A stretch of 64,000 nucleotides of DNA from NCBI RefSeq assembly GCF_030272615.1, contig NC_081410.1, positions 285,695,957-285,759,956 on the forward strand. The letters are read 5' to 3'. The notes under the pieces were generated by a model that was not told the DNA's origin, searched no databases, and saw nothing but the letters and a program-made list of their open reading frames with translations. The first letter of the stretch is position 1, and each line of letters opens with the position of its first letter. Origin of the DNA: Cryptomeria japonica (lineage: Eukaryota; Streptophyta; Pinopsida; Cupressales; Cupressaceae). The position numbers and the translations under genes were made by a program. Of the stretch, positions 42,551-56,224 are shown piece by piece.

Positions 42551-44539
42551 AAAGACTACATTTTTCGGCCTCCAAGACTAACTACAGGTGTCGTACGAAC
42601 TACAGGTGTCGTACGAACTGGAATCTTGTATCGTACGATCTGGTAAACTCTATCATACAATTTTGTATTTTTCTGGTTAAAAAGACAAAAAAGAAAATTT
42701 CATTATTCTGATTTTCTGTTCAAATTGATTATACTAACGACTGACCCTGGTTGTTTATCTGTCTATCTTAGAATTTTTCACAGCCTAATCAGTTTTTGCA
42801 GAACGCTTGTCGAAGAATATGCTTGTCGCACAAAGACAATATGACTACTGATTCGTTGTCTTTGCAGGTTGCCTAAAAAGAATCGACCAAACAATCATGT
42901 ATTCTTTCAATTCATTTTTAAGCACCTAAATTGCTATCTGGTTAAAGAACAAATTTGTATTTCATGTTTTGAGTAAATTTTGAGAGGTAGGAGAGTATGC
43001 TCTTGTCTTTTTTTAGATAATCAGAAATCCAAACCCTTGAGGCATTTTCTTTGTTTGAGATTTGTACATCTTTAGCAGGCCTGCCCTCCCAAGGAGCTTA
43101 AAAAATATTAAAGCCATTATAGTCGGTGTGAGGGGAACGACCTAAGTGGGAACAAATAAATGCCAAGTACTCCAACACACTATAAAATAAACGTGATTTG
43201 ATAAAAATCAAGTCAACGACAGTGCTTAGGAATAGCTCTCCTCTGTACCTTCAGGTATATTAAACCTTGGTTTTCAAGGCTGGGAGACCTCTTAATTGAG
43301 TTTATACCTCGATGCACCGAATGGACCCCTTACTAGATCCAATTAAAATTAGAAGCTACCCGATTCACCTCCGAAAGTGGGATAATCTTTGTGCAAGAGA
43401 GATAGTAACTCTCCTAAGATACTTGTCATTTCGTGCCCCCATTAACATTTGGAGTCGGATAATACGACATTGAGAATCCATTGCATGAGACTCAACGGTC
43501 GTATTTTGATTAGCTATTGGGTGTGTACCTGAGTCTACAAGCAAAGGTTTTCTTCTCTCACCAAATTCCGTAGGGCTTGCATGTTGTGATTGGAGTTACT
43601 ATTCATACTACGTGTTTTCTATGTTTTCATCCCTCAAACTAAAACTAGAATACCAAAATTGGTGAAAACAAGAAACAACTCAGTGATCAAAAACTATGTC
43701 TGTGTCAGAACTAGTTCATCCTAAAATTGAAATTTTGTCCAAAACTAGTCTATCCTAGTCAAAACTTAGTCCATCTCAGAATTGGTCATACTTAGTTGTC
43801 ATACTTAGCTATTGAAAAACTCAGATTTTTTGTCTCTATCTTGAGAACAGTCATACGAATCTGATAATTTATCATCATGCTTCATATCTTGTGTCGTACG
43901 AGTCTGATTATTTGTCGTCTGAGCTCAATCCTCTGTTGTACGAATCCTAATACTCTGTCTTATAAAGATAAATATTGTGTCGTACGATATAGAATTGCAC
44001 TAAATCTTCTGTCATCCTAGACATACCCATCTGTCATACAATACTAGGAAGCAACTCATACGAAACAAAACTATTGTCATCCTAATGCTATTAAATTGTC
44101 ATCCGGCTCTGTAAAACCCGTCATACGAATCTCTGATTTTGTCAGTACAAAGCAATTAAACTTGCCTAAAATAGTTTACAGTGAACATAATACTGGTTAT
44201 CATTATCCTAAGCATAAATAGATCAAGATAGTGTACCTCTGCCATTTATATTGCACAATTTGGTCAATCATCTTTCAACTAGTTCAATCAACTACTTATC
44301 AAACCTAAGTCACTTAGATAATGTCTTATACAGGATAGATTGTTCCAGAAACCAGACCGAATCTTAGTCACTACTCTCGAATCAACTTAGATAAACGTCT
44401 TATATAGGATAGATCTTTCCTGAAAGTAGACTAAATCTTAATTGCTTCTCTCAAACAATACATTAACCCAACAACTAGCTCTGAAATTGATCTTTGCCTC
44501 TGCATCACAAACAACTTTAGGTTACACTAATCCCTAAAA
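42551..44539 (+). other. 5' leader of element 2
   Basis: This is untranslated leader. Two exact 18-bp units 'aactacaggtgtcgtacg' stand at 42580-42597 and 42598-42615. Variants of 'tgtcgtacga' are spread through 42590-42660 and 43850-44130. The block at 43075-43160 parallels the leader of element 1. No credible gene is present. Confidence 0.65.
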
Positions 44540-45077
44540 ATGCCTATTCAAACTAGTTCTCGTAAGAAAGAAGCCAAAGGCAAAGGACAACCCTTCACAT
44601 ATCAAGATAACCCATACTACATGAAGGACCCGCTCACTGACAAACCTTCATCATCAGGGGTACCGGTTTTTGATGAACCAAAATCTCCCACTATACATGA
44701 GATGAAATACAATGACAAAGACAACCTTAGTATTCACGAAACCGATAATGATTCCTCATCAAGTGAAGCTGAAGAAGATATTGAACCTCCAGAAAAAGAT
44801 ATTTGTGACTGTCAAAAGGATAAAGACTTTTGAAAAATGATGAAATTTATCCTGGCTCGAAAAAATGAAGACTATTTCTTAGAACTAGCAAAACAAGGTG
44901 CCAAACTTCCTACTACATATGATGTTCAGACACTCATTACTAAAAAGGAAGAATCACCTATAGTCATGGTACACAAACAATTACAAGCCTTACGGACTGA
45001 GATCACAGAACTGAAGAATAAGGATAAGTCCCCAAAACAATATTCTCTGGAGACAATATGCCCCTTTCCATTTGACA
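44540..45077 (+). pseudogene. gag: gag N-terminus of element 2, stop codon inside, cut by satellite
   Basis: It starts MPIQTSSRKKEAKGKGQPFT and has Ser/Asp/Glu-rich sequence ('SSSSEAEEDIEPPEKD'). It meets an in-frame TGA at 44831-44833 and continues in the same frame through 'FILARKNEDYFLELAKQGAK' and a helical 'HKQLQALRTEITELKNKD' to 'PFPFDN'. After that only satellite-derived residues follow. The element 1 counterpart goes on into the capsid domain, so the cut removed capsid, knuckle and all of pol. Confidence 0.85.
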
Positions 45078-48000
45078 ATGTGCATCAAAATTGAATTTTG
45101 ATGCTACTGGCTCTAGAATCAGGGCTTGCATCTTGAAACCTTGTTGTGCCTCAAAACACTGATTTTGATGCTCTGAAACAGGGGCTTTTGAGGCACAAGC
45201 TTTGAAATCAGGTTCAAATAGCATGATGTGCGCCAAAATCAGATTTTAACGCTATTGACTCTAGAATGGGGACTTGCATCTTGAAACCTTGTACCTCCAA
45301 ACATTGATTTTGATGCTCCAACACTAGGTCTTTCGAGGCACAAACTCCGAAATGAGCTTCTAAGAGAATGATGTGCGTCAAAATGGAATTTTGACGCTAC
45401 AGGCTTCATAATAGGGACTTGCTTCTTGAATGTTCCAATATTAGAGCTTACAAGGTACAAGCTCCGAAATGAGGTTCTAAGAAAATGATGTATATCAAAA
45501 TTGCGTTTTGACGCTACCGACTCTAGAATTGGGACTTCTATCTTGAAACCTTATTGTGCCTCCAAACACTAATTTTTATGCTCCAAAAACGAGGCTTTGA
45601 GGAACAAGCTCCAAAATGAGGTTCTAAGAACACCATGTTCGTCAAAATCATGTTTTGATGCTATCAGCTTGAGAATCGGGACTTGTGTTTTGAAACCTTG
45701 TTGTGTCTTTAAACATTGATTTTGATGGTCCAAAATCAGGGCTTTCGAGGCACAAGCTTTGAAATGAGGTTCTAAGAGCACGATGTTCGCCAAAATCAGA
45801 TTTTGACACTATTGACTATAGAATCGGGACTTGCATCTTGAAACCTCAGTGTGCCTCCAAACATTAATTTTGACACTCCAAAACTGGGTCTTTTGAGGCA
45901 CAAGCTTCGAAATGAGGTTCTAAGAGCACGATGTGCGCCAAAATCAGATTTCGACGCTATTGAATATAGAATCGAAACTTGCATCTTTAAACCTTGTTGT
46001 GCCTCCAAACATTGATTTTGATGCTCCAAACCTAGGTCTTTCGAGGCACAAGCTCCGAAATGAGCTCTTAAGAGAATGATGTGCGTCAAAATGGAATTTT
46101 GACACTACAGGCTCCGGAATAGGGACTTGCTTCTTGAAACCTTGTTGTGCCTCAAAACATTGATTTTGATGTTCCAAAATCAGGGCTTTCAAGGCACAAG
46201 CTCTGAAATGAGGCTCTAAGAGCATGATGTACATCAAAATTACATTTTGACGCTACCGACATTGAGATTGGGACTTGTGTCTTGAAACCTTGTTGTGCCT
46301 CCAAACACTAATTTTTATGCACCAAAAATGAGGTTTTTCAAAATCATGTTTCGACGCTATCAGCTTGAGAATCAGGACATGTGTCTTGAAACCTTGTTGT
46401 GCCTTTAAACATTGATTTCGATGTTTTGAAACTAGAGCTTTTGAACCACAAGCTCCGAAACAAAGTTCTAAGAGCACGATGCACATCAAAACAAGGTTCT
46501 AAGAGCGCGATGTGCTCCAAAACAAGGTTCTAAGAGCACAATGTGGGTCAAAATCAAATTTTGATGGTACCGGCTCCAGAATCAGGACTTGCATCTTCAA
46601 ACCTTATTGTGCCTCCAAACATCGATTTTGATGCTCCAAAACTGGGGCTTTGAGGCACAATTTCTAAAACAGCGTTCTAAGAGCACAATGTGGATCAAAA
46701 TTGAATTTTGATGCTACTAGCTTTAGAATCGGTGCTTGCATCTTGAAACATTGTTGTGCCTCAAAACACTAATTTTGATGCTCTGAAATCGGGGCTTTCG
46801 AGGCATAAGCTTTGAAATGAGGTTCTAAGAGCATGATGTGCGCAAAAATCATATTTTGACGCTATTGACTCTAGAATCGGGACTTGCATCTTGAAACCTT
46901 GTTGTGCTTCCAAACATTGATTTTGGTGCTCCGAACCTAGGTCTTTCGAGGCACAAGCTTTGAAATGAGCTTCTAAGAGATTGATGTTCGTCAAAATGGA
47001 ATTTTAACTCTACAGGATCTGGAATAGGGACTTGCTTCTTGAAACCTTGTTGTGCCTCCAAACACTAATTTTTATACGCCAAAAATAAGGCTTTTGAGGT
47101 ACAACCTCCGAAACGAGGTTCTAAGACCATGACGTGCATCAAAATCACATTTTGACACTATAGGGTCTAGACTAGGGACATCTTGAAAGCTTGTTGTTCC
47201 TCCAAACACCAATTTTGATGCTTCAAAACTGAATGTTTTGAGGCATAAGCTCCAAAACAAGGTTCTAAGAGCACGATCTGCGTGAAAATCAAATTTTAAC
47301 GCTACCGGCTCCAGAATCAGGATTTGCATCTTGAAACCTTTTTGTGCCTCCAAACATCGATTTTGATGCTCCAAAATTGGGGCTTTTGAGATACAATTTC
47401 TATAACAAGGTTATAAGAGTACAATGTGCATCAAAATTAAATTTTTATGCTACTGGCTCTAGAATCGGGGCTTGCATCTTGAAACCTTATTGTGCCTCAA
47501 GAAACTGATTTTGATGCTCCGAAACTAGGGCTTTCGAGGCACAAGCTTCTGAATGACGTTCTAAGACCATGATGTGAACCAAAATTAGATTTTGATGCAA
47601 CTGACTCTAGAATCAACACTTGCATATTCAAACCTTGTGCCTCCAAACATTGATTTTGATGCTCCAAAATTAGGTCTTTCGAGGCACAAACTCCGAAATG
47701 AGCTTCTAAGTGAATGATGTGCATCAAAATGTAGGCTCCAGAATAGGGACTTGCTTCTTGAAACCTTGTTGTGCCTCAAAACTTTCATTTTGATGTTCCA
47801 AAATCAAGGCTTTCAAGGCACAAGCTCCAAAATGAGGTTCTAAGAGCACGATGTACATCAAAATTGCGTTTTGACGCTATCAACTTTGGAATTGGGATTT
47901 GTGTCTTGAAACCTTGTCATGCCTCCAAACACTAATTTTTATGCTCCCAAAATGAGGCTTTTGAGGTTCAACCTCCGAAATGAGGTTCTAAGAACACCAT

Positions 48001-50500
48001 GTTTGTCAAAATCGTGTTTTGACTCTATCAGCTTGAGAATCGGGACTTGTGTCATGAAATCTTGTTGTGTCTTTAAACATTGATTTTGATGTTTTGAAAT
48101 AGGAGCTTTCGAGCCACATGCTTTGAAATGAGGTTTGAAGAGCACGATGTGCATCAAAATCACGTTTTGACACTACAGGCTCCATAATAGGGACTTGGCT
48201 CTTGAAACCTTGTTGTGCCTCCAAACACCAATTTTGATTCTTTGAAACCAAATATTTTGAGGCATAAGGTCCAAAACAAGGTTCTAAGAGCACGATGTGC
48301 ATCAAAATTAAATTTTGACACTAGCGGCTCCAAAATTAGGACTTGCATCTTGAAACCTTGTTGTGCCTCCAAACTATGATTTTGATGCTCCAAAACTGGG
48401 ACTTTTGAGGTACAATTTCTAAAACAAGGTTCTAATAGCACAATGTGCATCAAAATTGAATTTTGACGCTACTGGCTCTAGAATCGGGGCTTGCACTTGA
48501 AACCTTGTTGTGCCTCAAAACACTGATTTTGATGCCCCGAAACCGGGGCTTTTGAGGAACAAGATCCAAAATGAGGTTCTAAGAGAATGATGTGCATCAA
48601 AATTCAGAATTTTTTACGCTACAAGCTCTGAAATAGGGACTTGCTTCTTGAAAACTTTTGTGCCTCAAAACATTGATTTTGATGTTCCAAAATCAGGGCT
48701 TTCAAGGCACAAGCTACAAAATGAGGTTCTAAAAGCATGATGTACATCAAAATTTTGTTTTGACACTACCGACTTTGGAATCGAGACTTTTGTCTTGAAA
48801 CCTTGTTGTGCCTCCAAACACTAATTTTTATGCTCCCAAATTGGGGCTTTCAAGGCACAAGCTCCTAAATAAGGTTCTAAGAGTAAAATGTGCTTCAAAA
48901 TCACATTTTGACACTATCGGCTCTGGAATTAGGACTTGCGTCTTGAAACCTTATTGTGCCTCCAAACACCAATTTTGATATTTCGAAATTGGGGCGTTCA
49001 AGGTACAAGATTCAAAACAAACTTGCATCTTGAAAGATTGATGTGCCTCCAAACACCAATTTTGATGCTTTGAAACCGAAGATTTTGAGGCATAAGCTCC
49101 AAAACAAGGTTCTAAGAGCACGATGTGCATCAAAGTCAAATTTGGACGCTATCAGCTCCAAAATGAGGACTTGCATCTTGAAACTTTGTTGTGCCTCCAA
49201 ACATCGATTTTGAAGCTCCAAAACTAGGGCTTTTGAGGCACAATTTCTAAAACAGGGTTCTAAAAGCACAATGTGCATCAAAATTGAATTTTCATGCTAC
49301 TGGCTCTAGAATCGGGGTTTACATCTTGAAACCTTGTTGTGCCTCAAAACACTTGTTTTGCTAGTCCAAAACCTGGGCTTTCGAGGCAGAAGCTTCAAAA
49401 AGAGGTTCTAAGAACACGATCTGTGCCAAAATCAGATTTTAATGCTATTGACTCTAGAATCAGGACTTGTGAATCTTGAAACCTCTTTGTGCCTCCAAAC
49501 ATTGATTTTGATGCTCCAAAACTGGGTCTTTTGAGGCAGAAGCTCCGAAATGAGCTTCTAAGAGAATGATGTGCGTCAAAATTCCATTTTGACGCTATAG
49601 GCTCTGGAATAGGGACTTGGTTCTTGAAACCTTGTTGTTCCTCCAAACATTGATTTTGATGTTCCAAAATCAGGGCTTTCAAGGAACAGGTTCTGAAATG
49701 AGGTTCTAAGAGCATGATGTACATCAAAATTGCATTTTGGCGCTACCGACTTTGGAATTGGGACTTGTGTCTTGAAACCTTGTTGTGCCTCCAAACACTA
49801 ATTTTTATGCTCCAAAATGATGCTTTTGAGGCACAACCTTAGAAATGAGGTTCTAAGAACACCATGTTTGTCAAAATTGTGTTTTGATGCTATCAGCTTG
49901 AGAATTGGGACTTGTGTCTTGAAACAAGATTCTAAGAGCACGATGTGCATTAAAATCATGTTTTGACACTACAGGCTCCGGAATAGGGACTTGCATCTTG
50001 AAAGCTTGTTGTGCCTCCAAAAACCAATTTTGATGCTTTAAAATCGAAGATTTTGAGGCATAAGCTCCAAAACAAGGTTCTAAGAGCACCGTGTGCGTCA
50101 ACATCAAATTTTGACCCAACCGGATCCAGAATCAGGATTTGCTTCTTGAAACCTTGTTGTGCCTCCAAACATCGATTTTGATGCTCCAAAACTGGGGCTT
50201 TTGAGGAACAATTTCTAAAATAGGGTTCTAAGAGCACAATGTGCATCAAAATTGAATTTTGATGCTACTGTCTCTACAATCGAGGATTACATCTTAAAAC
50301 CTTGTTGTGCCTCAAAACACTGATTTTGATGCTCAAAAACTAGGGCTTTCGAGGCACAAGCTTCGAAATGAGGTTGTAAGAGCATGATGTGCACCAAAAT
50401 CAGATGATTGATTTTGTGCCTCCGATGATTGATTTTGATGCTCCAAAGCTGGGTCTTTTGAGGCGTAAGCTCTGAAATGAGCTTCTAAGAGAATGATGTT

Positions 50501-51536
50501 CATCAAAATTCCATTTTGACGCTACAGGCTCTGGAATAGTGACTTGCTTCTTGAAACCTTGTTGTGCCACCAAACACTGATTTTGATGTTCCTAAATCAG
50601 GGCTTTCAAGGCAGAAGGTCTAAAATGAGGTTCTAAGAGCACGATGTACATCAAATTTGCGTTTTGATGCTACCGACTCTAGAATTGGGACTTGTGTCTT
50701 GAAACCTTATTGTGCCTCCAAACACTAATTTTTATGCTCCAAAAATGAGGCTTTTGAGGCACAACCTCCGAAATGAGGTTCTAAGAACACCATGTTTGTC
50801 AAAATCATGTTTTGACGCTATCAGCTTAATAATCAAGACTTGTGTCTTGAAACCTTGTTGTGCCTTTAAACATTGATTTATATGTTTTGAAACTGGAGCT
50901 TTCGAGCCACACGCTCCGAAACAAGGTTATAAGAGCACGATGTGCATCAAAATCACATTTTGACACTACAGGCTCCGGAATAGGGACTTGCATCTTGACA
51001 TCTTGTTGTGCCTCCCCACACCAATTTTGATGCTTCGAAATCGAAGATTTTGAGGCATAAGCTCCAAAACAAGGTTCCTAGAGAACGATCTACGTCAAAA
51101 TCAAATTTTGACGCTACCGGCTCTGTAATCAGGAGTTGTATCTTGAAACCTTGTTGTGCATCCAAACATCGATTGTGATGCTCCAAAAATGGGGATTTTG
51201 AGACACAATTTCTAAAATAGGGTTGTAAGAGAACAATGAGCATCAAAATTGAATTTTGATGGTATTGGCTTTATAATCGGGGTTTGCATCTTGAAACCTT
51301 GTTGTACCTCAAAACACCAATTTTGATGCTTTGAAATTGGGGCTTTCGAGGCATAAGCTTCAAAATGAGGTTTTAAGAGCACGATGTGCACCAAAATCAA
51401 AATTTGACACTATTGACTCTAGAAGCGGGACTTGCATCTTGAAACATTGTTGTGACTGCCAACATTGATTTTGATGCTCCAAAACTAGTGCTTTCAAGGC
51501 ACAAGCTTCAAAATGAGCTTCTAAGAGAATGATGTA
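50501..51536. repeat. Reference higher-order unit (A-B-C-D-E-F-G)
   Basis: Monomer starts are at 50501 (A), 50649 (B), 50797 (C), 50945 (D), 51093 (E), 51241 (F) and 51389 (G), and the next A is at 51537. Every interval is 148 bp, giving 1036 bp for the unit. Confidence 0.93.
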
Positions 51537-54500
51537 CATCAAAATGGAATTGTGATGCTATAGGCTCCGGAATAGGGACTTACTTCTTGAAACCTTGTTG
51601 TGCCTCAAAACATTGATTTTGATGTTCCAAAATCAGGGCTTTCAAGGCACAAGCTCTGAAATGAGGTTCTAAGAGCATGATGTACATCAAAATTGCATTT
51701 TCATGCTACTGACTTTGGAATTGGGACTTGTGTCTTGAATCCTTTTTGTGCCTCCAAACACTAATTTTTATGCTCCAAAAATGAGGCTTTTAAGGCACAA
51801 CCTCCGAAATGAGGTTCTAAGAACACCATGTTTGTCAAAATCATGTTTTAATGCTATCAGCTTGAGAATCAGGAATTGTGTCTTGAAACCTTGGTGTGCC
51901 TTTAAACATTGATTTTGATGTTTCAAAACTAGAGCTATCAAGCCACACGCTCTGAAATGAGGTTCTAAGAGCATGATGTGCGTCAAAATCAAATTATGAC
52001 GCTACCATCTCCAGAATTAGGACTTGCATCTTGAAACCTTGTTGTTCCTCTAAACATCGATTTTGATGCTCCAAAACTGGGGCTTTTGAGGCACAATGTG
52101 CATCAATATTGAATTTTGATGCTACTAGCTCTAGAATCGAGGGTTGTATCTTGAAACCTTGTTGTGCCTCAAAACACTAATTTTGATGCTTAAAAAATGG
52201 GGCTTTCGAGACACAACCTTTGAAATGATTCAAATTTTGATGCTATTGACTCTAGAATCGGGACTTGCATCTTGAAACTTTGTTGTGCCTCCAAACATTG
52301 ATTTTGGTGCTCCAAAACTGGGTCTTTCAAGGCACAAGCTCTGAAATCAGGTTCTAAGAGCATGATGTTCATAAAAATTATGTTTTGATGTTACCGACTT
52401 TGGAATTAGGACCTTTTTCTTGAAACCTTGTTGTGCCTCCAAACACTAATTTTTATGCTCCAAAAATGACGCTTTTGAGGCACAACCTCCGAAATGAGGT
52501 TTTAAGAACATCATGTTTGTCAAAATCATGTTTTGACGCTATCAGCTTGAGAATCAGGGCTTGTGTCTTTAAACCTAGTTGTGTCTTTAAACATTGATTT
52601 TGATGTTTTGAAATTGGAGCTTTCGAGCCACATGCTCCAAAATGAGATACTAAGAGCATGATGTGCATCAAAATCACGTTTTGACACTACTGGCTAATAG
52701 GGACTTGTTGTGCCTCCAAACACCAATTTCGATGCTTCGAAATTGATGATTTTGAGGCATAAGCTCAAAAACAAGGTTCTAAGAGAACGATGTGCGTCAA
52801 AATCAAATTTTGTCACTACCGGCTCCAGAATCAAGACTTGCATCTTGAAACCTTGTTGTGCCTCCAAAAATCGATTTTGATGCTCCAAAACCGGGGCTTT
52901 CGAGGCTTAAGCTTTGAAATGAGGTTCTAAGAGCATGATGTGCGCCAAAATCAAATTTTGATGCTATTGACTCTAGAATATGGACTTGCATCTTGAAACC
53001 TTGTTGTGCCTCCAAACATTGATTTTGATGCTCCAAAACTGGGTCTTTCAAGCCACAAGCTCTGAAATGAGGTTCTAAGAGAACGATGTAAATCAAAACT
53101 GTGTTTTGATGTTACTGACTCTTGAATTGGGACTTGTGTCTTGAAACCTCTTTGTGACTCCAAACACTAATTTTAATGCTCCAAAAATGAGGCTTTTGAG
53201 GCACGACCTCTGAAATGAGGTTCTAAGAACACCATATTTGTCAAAATCGTGTTTTGACGCTATCAACTTGAAAATCAGGACTTGTGTCTTGAAACCTTAT
53301 TGTGCCTTTAAACATTGATTTTGATGTTTTGAAACTGGAGCTTTCGAGCCACATGCTCCAAAACGAGGTTCTAAGAGCATGATGTGCATAAAAATCATGT
53401 TTTGACACTACAGGCTCCAGAATAGGGACTTGCGTCTTGAAAGCTTGTTGTGCCTCCAAACACCAATTTTGATGCTTTGAAACCGAAGATTTTGAGGAAT
53501 AAGCTCTAGACCAAGGTTCTAAGAGCATGATGTGCGTCAAAATCAAATTTTGAGACTACCGGCTCCAGAATCAGGACTTGCATCTTGAAACCTTGTTGTT
53601 CCTCCAAACATGGATTTTGATGCTCCAAAACTGGGGCTTTTGAGGCACAATTTCCAAAACAAGGTTCTAAGAGCACAATGTGCATCAAAATTGAATTTTG
53701 ATGCTAAAGGCTCTAGAATCAAGGCTTGCACCTTGAAACCTTGTTGTGCCTCAAAACATTGATTTTGATGCTCCGAAACTAGGGCTTTACAGACAAAAGC
53801 TTCGAAATGAGGTCCTAAGAGCATGATGTGCATCAAAATCATATTTTGATGCTATTGAGTCTAGAATCGAGACTTGCATCTTGAAACCTTGTTGTACCTC
53901 CAAACATTGATTTTTATGCTCCACAACTGGGTCTTTCAAGGTACAAGCTTCGAAATGAGCTTCTAAGAGAATGATGTGCATCAAAATGGAATTTTGACGC
54001 TGCAGGCTCCAGAATAGGGACTTGCTTCTTGAAACCTTTTTGTGCCTCAAAACATTGATTTTGATGTTCCAAAATCAAGGCTTTCAAGGCTCAAGCTCCA
54101 AAATGAGTTTCTAAGAGCATGATGTACATCAAAATTGCGTTTTGATGCTACTGACTCTGAAATTGGGACTTGTGTCTTGAAACCTTGTTGTGCCTCCAAA
54201 CACTAATTTTTATGCTCCAAAAATGAGGCTTTCGAAGCATGACATCTGAAATGAGGTTCTAAGAACACCATGTTTGTCAATATCGTGTTTTAACGCTATC
54301 AGCTTGAGAATCAGGACGTGTGTCTTGAAACCTTGTTGTGCCTTTAAACATTTATTTTGATGTTTTCAAACTGGAGCTTTCGAGCCACATGCTTCGAAAC
54401 GAGGTTCTAAGAGCACGATGTGCATAAAAATCACGTTTTGAAACCTTGTTGTGCCTCAAAACATTGATTTTGATGCTCCGAAACTGTTACTTTCAAGGCA

Positions 54501-55797
54501 CAAGCTTCGAAATGAGGTCCTAAGAGCACTATGTGCACCAAAATTAGATTTTGACGCTATTGACTCTAGAATCACGACTTGCATCTTGAAACCTTGTTGT
54601 GCCTCCAAACATTGATTTTGATGCTCCAAAACTGGGTCTTTCGAGGCACAAGCTCTGAAATGAGCTTCTAAGAGAATCGTGTGCATCAAAATGGAATTTA
54701 GATGCTACAGCCTCCAGAATAGGGACTTGCTTCTTGAAATCTTGTTGTGCCTCAAAACATTGATTTTCATGTTCCAAAACAGGGCTTTCAAGGCACAAGC
54801 TCCAAAATAAGATTGTAAGAGCATGATGTACATCAAAATTGCATTTTGACACTACTGACTCTAGAATTGGGACTCGTGTCTTGAAACCTTGTTGTGCCTC
54901 CAAACACTAATTTTTATATTCCAAAAATGAGGCTTTTGAGGCATGACCTCCAAAATGAGGTTCTAAGAACACCATGTTTGTCAAAATCGTGTTTTGACGC
55001 TATCAGCTTGAGTATTGGGACTTGTGTCTTGAAACCTTGTTGTGCCTTTAAACATTTATTTTGATGTTCTGAAACTAGAGCTTTTGAGCCACACGCTCCG
55101 AAATGAGGCTCTAAGAGCACGATGTGCATCAAAATCATGTTTTGACACTACAGGCTCTGGAATAGGGACTTGCATCTTGAAAGCTTGTTGTGCCTCCAAA
55201 CACTAATTTTGATGCTTCGAAACCAAAGATTTTGAGGCATAAGCTCGAAAATAAGGTTCTAAGAGAATGACGTGCGTCAAAATCAAATTTTGATGCTACA
55301 AGCTCGTGAATAAGAACTTGTATCTTGAAACCTTCTTGTGCCTCCTAACATCGATTTTGTTGCTCCAAAACTAGGGCTTTTGAGGGACAATTTCTAAAAC
55401 AGAGTTCTAAGAGCACAATGTACATCAAAATTGAATTTTGATGCTATTGGCTCTAGAATCAGGGCTTGCATCTTGAAACTTTGTTGTGCTTTAAAACACT
55501 AATTTTGATGCTTTGAAACTAGGGCTTTCGAGGCACAAGCTTCGAAATGAGGTTCAAAGAGCACGATGTACACCAAAATCGGATTTTGATGCTATTGACT
55601 CTAGAATCGGGACTTGCATCTTGAAACCTTGTTGTGCCTCCAAACATTGATTTTGATGCTCGAAAACTGGGTCTTTTGAGGCACAAGCTCTGAAATGAGC
55701 TTCTAAGAGAATGATGTGAGTCAAAATGGAATTTTAACGCTATAGACTCTGGAATAGGGACTTGCTTCTTGAAACCTTGTTGTGCCTCAAAAATCAA

Positions 55798-56224
55798 AAT
55801 GGCAAAACAAAGGACCCCCAACCCCATTCTGGTTGTTATCGCTTGCTGACCCCCTCTCTCTCTTAAGTTCCTGGAACCATGCCTTTCTCCTTTACCCCCT
55901 ATTTCCTTTTTGAAGGAGAATCAGAGAAGGACATGACTCGATGAAATGAATCAATACATCCCTAACCGGATATGCTTGCCTTTTACCACATTACCACATC
56001 AATAGACTAGATTAGATTGCTTACATCGCTTGGTCCTCACTAACCCTTTACCTTAGCTGATTTCACCTATCATTTAGCCACGTTTGGACACCACTATCAC
56101 CATTTCTTAGACACTTGTTGGCGGCAAAACTTACCTAGCAGCATCTTGATAAAACTTCCTACAATATTTAGAGCCTCCCACTTGATAGAAGATTTATAGA
56201 TTTGAGAGACATGAACCATTACAT
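55798..56224. other. Non-satellite insertion inside the array
   Basis: Satellite stops after 'ttgtgcctcaaaa' and resumes at 'caaaatcagggctttc', the same A-type monomer. About 17 satellite bases are missing at the break. The 427-base insert is unlike anything else in the window. It has C-rich patches ('gaccccctctctctctt', 'tttaccccctatttcc') and no ORF or terminal repeats. Its origin is unknown. The composition could fit organelle-derived DNA, but this is only a guess. Confidence 0.75.

Larger units (their letters stand above)
41395..45077 (+). mobile_element. Element 2: 5' part of a Tat-like Ty3/gypsy element, truncated in gag
   Basis: It has a 5' LTR, a primer-site region, a leader and the N-terminal part of gag. 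The last gag codons 'YSLETICPFPFDN' align with 'YSLEDIYPYPFDK' of element 1, and satellite sequence begins within the next few bases. Nothing of its protease, RT, integrase or 3' LTR is found anywhere in the window. Confidence 0.8.
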
